Shown in pieces: positions 7,814-16,900 of a stretch of 64,000 nucleotides of DNA. Location: positions 159,395-223,394 of the forward strand of contig JBAZPO010000005.1 in assembly GCA_041648175.1 (NCBI GenBank). Direction: 5' to 3'. Positions within the stretch are counted from its first letter, which is position 1; the number at the start of each line of letters is the position of its first letter. The stretch comes from Desulfobaccales bacterium (GTDB lineage Bacteria > Desulfobacterota > Desulfobaccia > Desulfobaccales > 0-14-0-80-60-11). Made by a program: the position numbers and the translations under genes. The notes beneath the pieces are model-generated. The model had not been told where the DNA came from, ran no database searches, and saw only the letters and a list, made by a program, of their open reading frames with translations.

Positions 7814-8743
7814 TTAAGCGGTCAGCCCCTCCCACAGGGTGGGCTGAAACCAGGTTTGACGTTTGGCTTGAACCTTGGGCGTTGGCACCCAAATCCGCCA
7901 GGAGGCCTCCTGCTCCATCAGGTGTTGCAGAAAGCGCAGATGGAAGTCGTGGCTGCCCCGGCTTACTTCCAGGCGGCCGAACAGGGGCATCCCCAACAGG
8001 GCCAAGTCTCCCATGGCGTCCAAAATCTTGTGGCGCACGCACTCTTCGGGGAAGCGGAAGCCGCCAGGGTTTAAGACCCCGGAGTCATCCAGGACCACGG
8101 CGTTGTCCAGCGACCCCCCCAGGGCCAGGCCGTGGGTTTGGAGATACTGTACTTCCTTCAAGAAGCCGAAGGTGCGGGCCGGAGCGATCTCGCGCTCAAA
8201 CGCCTCGGAAAAGAGCGGCACCGTAAACCGCTGCCGCTGGATCAGCGGGTGGCTGAAATTGATGCTGTAGGTGATCCGGGGTTCGCCGGGGATGACCCGC
8301 ATCCATTGGTTGCCCTCCCGCAGCTCGACCGGGCGGTGTATCCGGAGGTAGGCCCGGGGCCAGGGCAGCGTCCGCAGGCCGGTTTCGGCCAAAAGGTGGG
8401 CGAAGGGGGCGGCGCTCCCGTCCATGATGGGAACCTCCGGCCCCTCCACCGCAATGCGGGCATTGTCCACACCGGCGCCCCGCAGGGCGGCCAGCAGGTG
8501 TTCCACCGTAGAGAGCGTGGCCCTCCCCTCCCCCAGCGTGGTGGCCCGGGTAGTATCCACCACTTTGCTGTAGAGGGCCAGTATCTCCGGCCGGCCAGGC
8601 AGGTCCGCCCGCTCAAACCGCAAGCCGTAATTAGCAGCAGCCGGATGGATGGTCACCCGGACCGGCCGACCCAGATGGAGGCCGATGCCGGAAAACCTCA
8701 AAGGCTGCGTGAGTGTCTGTTGCCAGATAATGCTTCTTTCCAT
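7814..8743 (-). CDS. lpxC: UDP-3-O-acyl-N-acetylglucosamine deacetylase LpxC
   Basis: A 309-residue enzyme, matching the roughly 305-residue family. It catalyses the committed zinc-dependent deacetylation step of lipid A synthesis. Zinc and catalytic motifs are visible: STVEHLLAAL (zinc His), the MDGSAAPF segment, ARTFGF, and RHKILDAMGDLALLG with the second zinc His and Asp. The start MERSIIWQQ at 8743 matches family N-termini. The frame continues upstream to 8803, and neither start has a convincing ribosome site. It is a single gene ending in its own terminator; it implies a lipopolysaccharide-bearing outer membrane. Confidence 0.95.
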   Translation of the reverse strand: MERSIIWQQTLTQPLRFSGIGLHLGRPVRVTIHPAAANYGLRFERADLPGRPEILALYSKVVDTTRATTLGEGRATLSTVEHLLAALRGAGVDNARIAVEGPEVPIMDGSAAPFAHLLAETGLRTLPWPRAYLRIHRPVELREGNQWMRVIPGEPRITYSINFSHPLIQRQRFTVPLFSEAFEREIAPARTFGFLKEVQYLQTHGLALGGSLDNAVVLDDSGVLNPGGFRFPEECVRHKILDAMGDLALLGMPLFGRLEVSRGSHDFHLRFLQHLMEQEASWRIWVPTPKVQAKRQTWFQPTLWEGLTA

Positions 8744-8935
8744 GCGCAGGTAGGTTGCAAGCCCTATACCAGGACCCGCATCCTGTATCTCCTTATATAA
8801 CATATTGATATAGTGGATTATTTAGTTTGAAGGGCCAGACCGTTGTTGCGGCTTGGCCCTGAGTGTGGCGAAAAAGACACAGTTTTTCGGCTAAAGTGGT
8901 AAAAGCCCCACAGCCGCGTCTTTTACTTATTCACC

Positions 8936-9009
8936 CCTCACCCTCACCCTCTCCCACAAGGGGAGAGGGGAATTTTTTTATAAGGGAAAGGACTTTTGCC
9001 AAGCGCTAT
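8936..9009. repeat. Palindromic repeat R5 with tail
   Basis: CCCCTCACCCTCACCCTCTCCC-ACAA-GGGGAGAGGGG-type hairpin, then an A/T run and the tail ACTTTTGCCAAGCGCTAT (8992-9009). A GC hairpin, GGGCCAGACCG / CGGCTTGGCCC, lies just before it at 8830-8862. The lpxC-GH57 gap (8744-9127) otherwise holds nothing recognisable. Confidence 0.75.
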
Positions 9010-9045
9010 AATTCGAATATTTCGGAATCATAAGGGGTTAATCAC

Positions 9046-9082
9046 TCCCACCCTAACCCTCCCCCATCAAGGGGGAGGGAAT
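9046..9082. repeat. Palindromic repeat R5, core only
   Basis: CACCCTAACCCTCCCCC-ATCAA-GGGGGAGGG hairpin just downstream of the GH57 gene, lacking the A/T run and tail of the neighbouring copy. Confidence 0.7.
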
Positions 9083-9127
9083 TAGCGGAATTCCAAGAGA
9101 TAGCTGATGGTGAAACAGACGAGCAGG

Positions 9128-10873
9128 CTATTCGGTCTCCACTGGCGGATATTGTAACCCAGCCCACCAGCGCGGGTCAATATCCGGGAAGATGTCATCC
9201 CGTTCCCGGCACAGGTGGAGAAAGTTCCAGTCTTCGTGAGGCAGATAGCGCTCGGCGGCGTAGCGCCGGGTCATGGCCGCCAGGCGGCGGAAATCGTCAT
9301 TGTGGACGGTCAACCGGAGTTCGGCGTAATCCCGGGCGCTGAAGGTGCTGATCAAAAACTGCCAGTCCGAGGACTCCAAGAGAAACAGGGAGCGGCCGCA
9401 CTGCTTCAGCAGGTCTTGGAGGCGGGGGTCGGGGTCGTCGGCATTGAGCCGGGCCAGCTCTTCCATATCGGCTTCCGCGGCGTAGACGTGCCGCCAGGTC
9501 CAGTCATTCATCTCATTGAGCCAGATCCAGTGATAGCCGCCTTCCCCCCAGGAACCTTCCGGCAGGGCAATGACCGCCCGGGGAGTCACCGCCTCCAGGA
9601 TTTCGCCGCCGGGGCTTAGGCTCACCTGGGTGTGGTCGTGGAACCTTTTGAGCACCTGGTAGAGCCATTCGGGGCCTTCGAACCACCAGTGGCCGATGAG
9701 TTCGGTATCATAGGGGGCCACCACCATGCCGGGCCGGCCTTCCTTTTCTTTGACTTCGGACAGAATCTCCACCACCATGGAGACAAAATGGTCGGCCTGG
9801 TCGCGCAGCCGGCCGGCGATCCATTCGGGGTGATAGGGTTCCTTATCGGCCAGATCGGCCTTGGCGCTGGTCACCCGCCAGTAGCGCAGGCCGCCGGGAA
9901 AGCGCTTCTTGTGGAAATCAAGATAGTTGCCGTCTCCGGGGTAGCCCCATTCGCCGCTCCAGACTTGGAGGCCGGTCTTGGGGTCGCGGGTGAACGCGGC
10001 AATCGGGCGCTTGGTCTCCGGCGCGGAACTTACCAGATAAGCCTGATACGGGGATTTATCCTCCTCTTCGGGGCGTTCCTGGTATTGGGCGGCAAAGCGT
10101 TCCCACAGGCGCTCCAAGGCTTCGAAGCGGTCCTTGTAGACCCCGATGGCCTTGCCCCCCTTGAGGAGATGGGAATCAATAAAGAAATATTTGAGGCCGT
10201 TTTCCGAGAGAAACTCTTCCACGCCTTTGCGCAGCACCGGTTCACCGGTAAAGTCCTTCAGGGGCGGGACCCAGGGATAGCGCGGCCGGTAGGCGCATTC
10301 CGGGAGCCAGAACCCCTTGGGGTCCCGGCCAAAGTGGCGGCGGTACGTGGCGGCGCCCTGCTTCACCTGGGCCTGGACCGCGGTGTCCCGGCCCAACAGG
10401 GGTAGGTAGCCGTGGGTAGCCGCGGAAGTGATGATTTCCAGCACCCCGTCATCCATCAAGCGCTTAAACGCGCCCAGCAGGTCTTCGCCAAAGTCCTCGC
10501 TGAAGGCCCGGCGCAAGTCCCCGTAGTGGCTTTCCCACATTAAGGCCACGGAGGCGAAGTGGTCATCCCCCAGCCTTTTAAAAGTGGTCAGATCATCTTT
10601 GGCCGCCTTGATCTTTTGGTCCAGGTAATCCTTGAACTCCTGGCGAAAGACGTTGGCCGCCAGCATCTCCGCCAGGATGGGGGTGATGCCCAGGGTGACC
10701 CCGGAGTGGAGGCCTTCGGCGCCCAGGCGGTTAAAGACCTGGAGCAGGGGAATATAGGATTCGGCCGCGGCCTCGTTGAGCCAATCCATGCCGTGGGGCC
10801 AGCGGCCATGGCCGATGACATAGGGAAGATGGGAATGTAACACAAACGTAAAATATCCTAATGGTTCATCCAT
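9128..10873 (-). CDS. GH57 family glucan-processing enzyme, probable 1,4-alpha-glucan branching enzyme
   Basis: A 581-residue protein with the GH57 catalytic (beta/alpha)7 barrel and a C-terminal DUF1957-type helical domain. Family motifs are in order: HSHLPYVIGHGRW near the N-terminus, GFWLPECAY with the nucleophile Glu, YDTELIGHWWFEG with the acid/base Asp, and the Trp-rich NEMNDWTWRHVYAAE. Length and motifs match bacterial GH57 branching enzymes that make alpha-1,6 branches in glycogen; an amylase activity cannot be excluded. The start at 10873 is chosen because GGAGG lies 5 nt before that ATG, although the frame opens 12 nt earlier at a TTG. Cytoplasmic. Pyruvate kinase lies upstream on the same strand. 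Confidence 0.88.
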   Translation of the reverse strand: MDEPLGYFTFVLHSHLPYVIGHGRWPHGMDWLNEAAAESYIPLLQVFNRLGAEGLHSGVTLGITPILAEMLAANVFRQEFKDYLDQKIKAAKDDLTTFKRLGDDHFASVALMWESHYGDLRRAFSEDFGEDLLGAFKRLMDDGVLEIITSAATHGYLPLLGRDTAVQAQVKQGAATYRRHFGRDPKGFWLPECAYRPRYPWVPPLKDFTGEPVLRKGVEEFLSENGLKYFFIDSHLLKGGKAIGVYKDRFEALERLWERFAAQYQERPEEEDKSPYQAYLVSSAPETKRPIAAFTRDPKTGLQVWSGEWGYPGDGNYLDFHKKRFPGGLRYWRVTSAKADLADKEPYHPEWIAGRLRDQADHFVSMVVEILSEVKEKEGRPGMVVAPYDTELIGHWWFEGPEWLYQVLKRFHDHTQVSLSPGGEILEAVTPRAVIALPEGSWGEGGYHWIWLNEMNDWTWRHVYAAEADMEELARLNADDPDPRLQDLLKQCGRSLFLLESSDWQFLISTFSARDYAELRLTVHNDDFRRLAAMTRRYAAERYLPHEDWNFLHLCRERDDIFPDIDPRWWAGLQYPPVETE

Positions 10874-11029
10874 GTTGTCCTCCAAAATTGTAAAACTATC
10901 GGAACCCGGTGGAATGAAGAGATTGCAGGATTTACTCCTTAACTATAAGGAGAATATTTTGCCGGTCAAGAGACGGCAAAATGGTCAAATTCAGATTGTC
11001 GTTATGTTCGCGGCCTCGTTTATTAAGGC

Positions 11030-11128
11030 GCCCAAGCAGAGCTTGGGCGGAAAGTTGCGTTCCCAAGCTGGAGCTTGGGAACGAGGTTAAAGGGGGATGC
11101 TCGGCACAGGTTGAAAACCTGTGCCACC
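11030..11128. repeat. R1 two-hairpin repeat followed by R2 repeat
   Basis: R1 consists of GCCCAAGC-AGA-GCTTGGGC (11030-11048) and CGTTCCCAAGC-TGGA-GCTTGGGAACGAG (11058-11085). R2 follows as GGCACAGGTT-GAA-AACCTGTGCC (11103-11125) and CACC. They fill the gap between pyruvate kinase and GH57. Confidence 0.8.
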
Positions 11129-11153
11129 AGAGGCCCGCCCCACCGGCCAGTGC

Positions 11154-12578
11154 TCAGGAAATTACGTCCGCCTTGATCAGGTTGGTGCTGCCTTTGGTGC
11201 CGATGGGGGTGCCGGTGGTGATGATGACCCGGTCGCCGTGGTTGAGCAGCCCGGCCTTGAGGGCAACTTCTTCCACCACCTTAAGCATGTGGTCAATGTC
11301 CTGGATGGGAGGGGTCAGGAGCGGAAAAACTCCCCAAGAGAGGCACAGCCGGCGCCAGGTATCTTCCCGGGGCGTCACCGCCACGATGGGGGTACGAGGC
11401 CGAAACCGGCAGATGAGCCGGGCGGTGCCGCCGTATTCGGTGTTGGTGAGAATGGCTTGGGCGTCTAAGTCCATGGCCATTTCGCAGGCGGCATAGCTAA
11501 CGGCCTCGGCGATCTCCTGGCGCCCCGAGGGGGCCCGGGTCCGGAGCCAATCGGTGTGGGGGAAATGCGCCTCGGTAACCCGGCTCACTTTATCCAAGAA
11601 CTTGACCGCCTCCACGGGGAATTGCCCCGCGGCGGTTTCTTCGGAAAGCATAACCGCGTCGGTGCCGTCCAAGATGGCGTTGGCCACGTCCGTGGCTTCG
11701 GCCCGGCTGGGCCGGGAATGGTTCACCATGGAAAGGAGCATCTGGGTAGCGGTGATGACCGGCTTGCCCGCCATGTTGGCCGCGGCGATAATCTCCTTCT
11801 GAACGATGGGCACCCGTTCCGGTGGAATCTCTACCCCCAGATCGCCCCGAGCCACCATGATGGCGTCCGCCTCCGAGAGGATTTCGTCCAGGCGGCTTAA
11901 GGCTTCGTGTTTTTCAATTTTGGCGATGATGGGGATGTCCGCGCCCAGGCTGCGCATGAATTCCCGGGCCTCCAGGACATCGGCGCGCGAGCGCACATAT
12001 GACAGGGCGATAAAGTCCACGCCCTGGGAAATGCCGAACCGCAGGTCCTCCCGGTCTTTTTCCGTAAACGCGGCCAGCGACAAGGAATGCGTGGGGAAAA
12101 TTATCCCGACATGGGAACGTATTGTTCCACCCACCACCACCCGGCACTTGAGGGCCTGGCCGGTCTTGGCTTCCACCTGGAGTTCGATGTTGCCGTCGGC
12201 CAGCAAAATGGGCACCCCTAAGGGGGTTTCGGAGATAATCTGGGGATAATCCACCATAACTCCGGGCTCACCTTTCTTAAGGGGGACGGCACTGAGGTAA
12301 AATTCCTCACCTTCGAGTAGTTTCGCCTCGCCCCCGGGAACTGCGCCGATACGCATTTTCGGACCGGATAGATCTTGCAGGACGGCCAGCGGGGCCTTAT
12401 TTAATGCGGCTAAATCCCGGAGGCGCTTGATCCGGGCGCCGTGTTCTTCATGGGTGCCGTGGGAAAAGTTCAGGCGGGCTACATTCATGCCGGCTTTAAG
12501 GAGCTCGGGCAGGATGTCGCCGTCACTGGCCGGCCCCAGGGTGCAGACGATCTTGGTGCGGCGTTGGTCACGTAACAC
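11154..12578 (-). CDS. pyk: Pyruvate kinase
   Basis: A 474-residue protein of normal length. It converts phosphoenolpyruvate and ADP to pyruvate and ATP. Visible motifs are TKIVCTLGPAS at the N-terminus, NFSHGTHEEH, the active-site IIAKIEKHEAL, and MVARGDLGVEIPPERVP. A short C-terminal regulatory domain ends TGTPIGTKGSTNLIK. The start is a GTG at 12578 with GGAG 8 nt upstream. Same strand as the GH57 gene downstream, suggesting a carbohydrate-use pair, although repeats separate them. Confidence 0.95.
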   Translation of the reverse strand: MLRDQRRTKIVCTLGPASDGDILPELLKAGMNVARLNFSHGTHEEHGARIKRLRDLAALNKAPLAVLQDLSGPKMRIGAVPGGEAKLLEGEEFYLSAVPLKKGEPGVMVDYPQIISETPLGVPILLADGNIELQVEAKTGQALKCRVVVGGTIRSHVGIIFPTHSLSLAAFTEKDREDLRFGISQGVDFIALSYVRSRADVLEAREFMRSLGADIPIIAKIEKHEALSRLDEILSEADAIMVARGDLGVEIPPERVPIVQKEIIAAANMAGKPVITATQMLLSMVNHSRPSRAEATDVANAILDGTDAVMLSEETAAGQFPVEAVKFLDKVSRVTEAHFPHTDWLRTRAPSGRQEIAEAVSYAACEMAMDLDAQAILTNTEYGGTARLICRFRPRTPIVAVTPREDTWRRLCLSWGVFPLLTPPIQDIDHMLKVVEEVALKAGLLNHGDRVIITTGTPIGTKGSTNLIKADVIS

Positions 12579-12620
12579 AGGTCAGTCTCCTCTTGGCTCT
12601 ATGGGGCACGTTAATTATAC

Positions 12621-12682
12621 TCCTGACCCTCTCCCGCAAGGGGAGAGGGGAATAAAAGGAAAAAACTTTTGGCGATCGCTCT
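12621..12682. repeat. Palindromic repeat R5 with tail
   Basis: GACCCTCTCCC-GCAA-GGGGAGAGGGG hairpin, A-rich linker and the tail ACTTTTGGCGATCGCTCT (12665-12682), the same layout as at 8936. Confidence 0.75.
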
Positions 12683-12684
12683 AG

Positions 12685-12830
12685 TTTTCATCCGGAAACG
12701 CCTTTAAAATTTCCCCTTTTAGCAAAAGGAGGCTATGGTTATCCATAAATGCCCGAAAATCGGTCTAAATCACCCTTTTTCAAAGGGGAACTTTTAAGGC
12801 ATTTGCATTTTTAAACGTTTCCGATGAGAA
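12685..12830. repeat. Long imperfect inverted repeat
   Basis: The left arm (12685-12719: TTTTCATCCGGAAACG, CCTTTAAAA, TTCCCCTTT) is matched in inverse order by the right arm (12782-12830: AAAGGGGAA, CTTTTAAGG, CGTTTCCGATGAGAA). The right arm has about 16 extra bases. No open frame lies between. The rest of 12831-13038 is AT-rich and shows no gene. Confidence 0.55.
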
Positions 12831-13038
12831 CTAACCAGGGAATAGGTTCCATACTATATGGAAAAAAAACCACAAATTAGCTTCACATCGTTGGCAGAAA
12901 TTATGCCATAAAATAAACGCCTTTGGGACACTTGACAAATTATTGTTTAAAATTAACTTATTACAAACAAGTATCGAACATGGGGATGTTAGGCATACTT
13001 GTTGCATTATGTTACACTGACTAAGGGGGAGATTGATT

Positions 13039-13239
13039 ATGCCTATTTACGAGTATCAATGTGTCGATTGTAGCGGCCAGGACCAAAGGGTGGCCGGGCT
13101 GGATGATCACACCGCCCTCTGCACCCAATGTGGCGGCCTGATGCTGCGGCTGGACGAGGATGTCTTCAAGCCGTACTTCGAGGAAGTTTCGCCTCAGGCC
13201 TGGCCGGAGACCGAAACCAAAACCAAAGCTTCACTGTAG
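13039..13239 (+). CDS. FmdB-like zinc-ribbon protein
   Basis: A 66-residue protein starting MPIYEYQCVDC, the signature of the FmdB/CxxC_CxxC_SSSS regulatory family. The second zinc knuckle is CTQCGG; a C-terminal tail rich in Glu, Thr and Lys follows. In this family Cys-x2-Cys pairs bind one zinc, and members are annotated as putative regulators without settled function. ATG 13039 has GGGGGA 8 nt upstream and beats the TTG two codons earlier. It is a single gene closed by a strong terminator. Confidence 0.85.
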   Translation: MPIYEYQCVDCSGQDQRVAGLDDHTALCTQCGGLMLRLDEDVFKPYFEEVSPQAWPETETKTKASL

Positions 13240-13263
13240 TTTTGGATCTTACCGGCCTGAGAG

Positions 13264-13290
13264 AGCCCCTCTTTAAGAGGGGCTTTTTTC
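13264..13290 (+). terminator. Rho-independent terminator
   Basis: AGCCCCTCTT / AAGAGGGGCT inverted repeat (13264-13284) followed by six T residues, 25 nt after the FmdB-like gene. Confidence 0.9.
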
Positions 13291-13330
13291 ATTTTTTCTT
13301 TTGTGAAAAAATTCATTTACTTTAACAACT

Positions 13331-13397
13331 GGAGGGGCGGAATATCCCCGCCATAGCCGCAGCTGCCATGTGCTGGGCGGGGAGACCCCGCCCCTAC
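13331..13397. repeat. GC-rich inverted repeat R3
   Basis: GGAGGGGCGGAATATCCCCGCC, spacer, then GGGCGGGGAGACCCCGCCCCTAC. The same arms recur at 25220-25331 and, shortened, at 36112. Confidence 0.7.
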
Positions 13398-13506
13398 GAG
13401 CAAATTGAAATCGCCAACGCTTGCTTTATATTCATTATATTCATTGCCAAGGGAGCCGCTGGCAAAATTGCCGGACATTAGGTAGCCGCGGTTTTAACTT
13501 TCATGA

Positions 13507-13532
13507 GCACAGGCTGGAAAGCCTGTGCTACC
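13507..13532. repeat. Palindromic repeat R2
   Basis: GCACAGGCT-GGAA-AGCCTGTGC followed by TACC. Between this and 13777 only a fragment of the R5 tail (13575-13605) is recognisable. Confidence 0.75.
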
Positions 13533-13777
13533 GGCGAACTTATAAATACCCCTACAGGTTTCGGCTGCAAAGAGACTTTTGCAAGAGGCTCTTTGGCAAG
13601 CGCTCTGACTTACCGGGACCAAAGGGCCATTTACTTCTTTCGTCCGCTCGTGGGGCAACAAGGATATTATCAAAATAATAACCGTTTCCCACCCTGCACA
13701 AAGATTTTTCTCCCAATGATAAATCTGCCATTCCTTATGCCGCAATCCAAGGTAAGTCTTCTCCGTACCGATAACCT

Positions 13778-13857
13778 GTTAGGCCCCACCAGCTCTTGTC
13801 CCTGATTTCCGTCCTGAGGAGAAGCCCGGAGAGCCTTTTCTCAGGTTTTGGCCTAAC
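13778..13857 (+). other. Candidate structured RNA or cis element
   Basis: An outer perfect stem GTTAGGCC (13778-13785) / GGCCTAAC (13850-13857) encloses an inner stem CCTGAG (13813-13818) / CTCAGG (13840-13845) that extends with AGAAG/CTTTT. It lies about 90 nt upstream of the nuclease-helicase start. No known RNA family is recognised; the strand is assumed from the downstream gene. Confidence 0.3.
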
Positions 13858-13945
13858 GATCGGCGCTTGGCGTGATCTATATGATTTAAAGAATGCCACC
13901 TATCATTAGCGGTTCACGGGCTTTTGTGATAAGGTTTTGACCAAA

Positions 13946-16900
13946 ATGGAAGTCATTGCCGACCTGCATATCCATTCCCACTTCTCCATCGCCACGGGCC
14001 GGGAGGCGGACCTTCCGCACCTGGATCTCTGGGGCCGTTACAAGGGGCTGCAGGTGGTGGGCACCGGTGACTGCACCCATCCCCAGTGGTTAGCGGAACT
14101 GGCCGGGAAGCTTGACCCTGTTGAGGCCGGCGTGTACAGCCTCAAACCGGAACTGGCCTTGCCGCTGAACCTCGCGGGACCGCGCTGGGAAATGGCGCCG
14201 CCGGTTAACTTCGTGATTACCGGCGAAGTAAGCACCATCTATAAGAAGGACGGCAAGGTCCGCAAGGTCCACCTGCTCCTGGTGCTCCCCGATCTTGAGG
14301 CCGCGCAGAAACTCTCCCAACGCCTGGGCCGCCTGGGCAACGTGGCTTCGGACGGCCGCCCCATCCTGGGGCTTGACGCCCGGTTCGTGCTGGAACTGGT
14401 ATTGGAGATTGATCCCCGGGCGCTGGTGATCCCGGCCCACATCTGGACGCCCTGGTTTTCGGTCTTGGGCAGCAAGAGCGGCTTCGATTCTTTAGAAGAG
14501 TGTTTCGGGGAGAGCACCGCACACATCTATGCGGTGGAGACCGGGCTGTCGTCCGATCCTGCTATGAACTGGCGGGTCTCCGGACTGGACCGCTTTGCGC
14601 TGGTGTCAAACTCAGACGCCCATTCCCCCCAAAAATTGGCCCGGGAGGCCAATATTTTTAAGGTTTCGCCCACGTATCCCGAACTGTCCCAGGCCTTACG
14701 CACCCGGGAGGGCTTGGCGGGAACCATTGAATTTTTTCCCCAGGAAGGCAAGTACCACCTGGACGGCCACCGGCAATGCGGCCTGAGGCTAGACCCTGAC
14801 GAGTCCAAGCGCCTGGGCGGCCTCTGTTCTCAATGCGGCAAACCCCTCACCTTGGGGGTAGTGCACCGCGTCCTGGACCTAGCGGACCGGGAAGACGGAG
14901 CCCGTCCGGCTGCAGCTCCGCCTTATGAGTCCCTCATTGCGCTTCCGGGAGTCCTGGGCGAAGTTTTGGGAGTGGGCCCGGCCAGCAAGAAAGTGCGCCA
15001 GGCTTATTTTCGGCTCCTGGAAAAGTTGGGGCCGGAATTGGAAATCCTGCGCCACGCGCCGCTGGACTCATTGGCCCGGGAGGGAGGGGTCCTGCTGGCC
15101 CACGCCATTGACCGGATGCGCCGGGGAGAGGTGCATATCGCCGGGGGCTATGACGGGGCTTACGGGGAGATTCGCCTGTTTACACCGGCAGAACGGAGTG
15201 AATTGCAAGGCCAGACGGCCTTTTTCAACCCGGCTCCGGCGCCGCCGGCAGATTCCTCGCAGGGAGCAACTGCGGGCTTGCCGCTCACCCCGGTTGCCCC
15301 TGAAGCCCAAGCAAGGCAAGTTTTGGCAGCCGCAGGGCCTTACATAAACCTGCGCCGCACAGGCGAGACGCCTGTGCCACCATTAGAAGCCGATCCTCTG
15401 TTGGCGGGTTTAAATGCCGACCAACGGGAGGCAGTGGTGCACCAGGGTGCGCCTCTCATCGTCTGTGCCGGTCCCGGCACCGGCAAGACCCGGACCCTCA
15501 CCCACCGCCTGGCCTACCTGGTGTCCCGCCGGGGGGTGGACCCGGGGAAAATCCTGGCCCTCACCTTTACCCGGCAGGCCGCGGGCGAGATGAGCGGGCG
15601 TATCGACCGCCTGCTGGCCGGAGCGCCCGGCCGGGAACACCTGACTATCAAGACTTTCCACGCTTTAGGCCAGCAGATTTTGAATGACTATAAGGACGAG
15701 GCGCGCGGCGTGGCGGATGAAGTTGAGCGCCGGAATCTTATCCGGGAGAGCGCTCAGGCGCATGGCCTGCCTTTTGGCGATCTCGAGAAACAGATCACCC
15801 GCTTTAAACAGGCCCTCACTTATCCTCTCGACCTGGCCGCGCCCAAGCCGGGACGCCAATTAAATTTACTGGCCGCTGCCGACAAAGGCGAGCCTGAGAC
15901 CGATCCCCTGTATTTTGCAGCCTTTGCCGCGTACGAGGCCGCGCTTGAGCGGCAGAGCCTCTGGGATTATGAAGACCTCATCGCCAAGCCTGCACTCCTG
16001 TTGGCCCGGGACCCGGCGATAAGAGAGGCCTATCGGACCCGTTTCCGCCACGTGCTGGTGGACGAATACCAGGATTTGAATGAAGCCCAATACCATATGT
16101 TCCGCCAGTTGGCCGGGAATGGCGGGGAAATCATGGTCATCGGCGACCCGGATCAGGCCATTTACGGCTTTCGCGGCGCAAAGCCGGAATATTTCAACCG
16201 CTTCCGGGAGGATTGGCCCGAGGCCCGCGTGTGCCGCTTCAGCGAAACCTACCGCCTGCCCGCGCCTATTCTTACGGCCGCGTCAACGCTGCTTCAGAGT
16301 GACGGTGAGCCGCTGCACACCCGGCAAGCCGGCGACCAGCCTCTCGTGCTGATTTCGGCCGCGACCCCCCGGGGCGAGGCCCTGGCCATCGCCCGCCAGA
16401 TCGAGGCCCTGGTGGGCGGTTTGTCGCATTACGGTCTGGAAGATGCGCAGGTGCGGCACCAGAGCCCTGGGGAGAAAGCCGGCTTTCGAGACATAGCCGT
16501 GCTCTACCGGGTCCATGCCCTGGGGGTGGAGGTGCAACGGATTCTGTCGGAGGCCGGCATCCCGTGTCAGCAGGCTAAAGAAGGGGTGGGGCCTGATTGG
16601 GACGATATCGACCTGGCTGCGGAACGGGTGAAGCTCCTTACCCTGCACGCCGCCAAGGGGCTGGAGTTCCCTTATGTCTTTATCGCCGGGTGCGAAACCG
16701 GGCTCATCCCTTGGGAGGCGCCAGGGGTTACTTCCGACCCGGCGGAGGAAAAGCGCCTCTTTTATGTGGGCCTCACCCGGGCCTCGCGGCAGGTCTTCTT
16801 AAGCCGCGCCCGGGAACGCACCCTGTGGGGGCAGAGGCGGCGGACCGAATTCTCTCCCTGGGTCCAGGCCATGCCCCCTGAGGTGCTCAAGCGTCCAGCC

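Noticed and set aside
12932..12960. TTGACA box upstream of the FmdB-like gene
   Set aside because: No acceptable -10 hexamer lies 16-18 nt downstream, so a promoter was not called.
13503..13805. 100-codon open frame downstream of the FmdB-like gene
   Set aside because: It starts inside an R2 repeat, has no ribosome site and a composition typical of chance frames.
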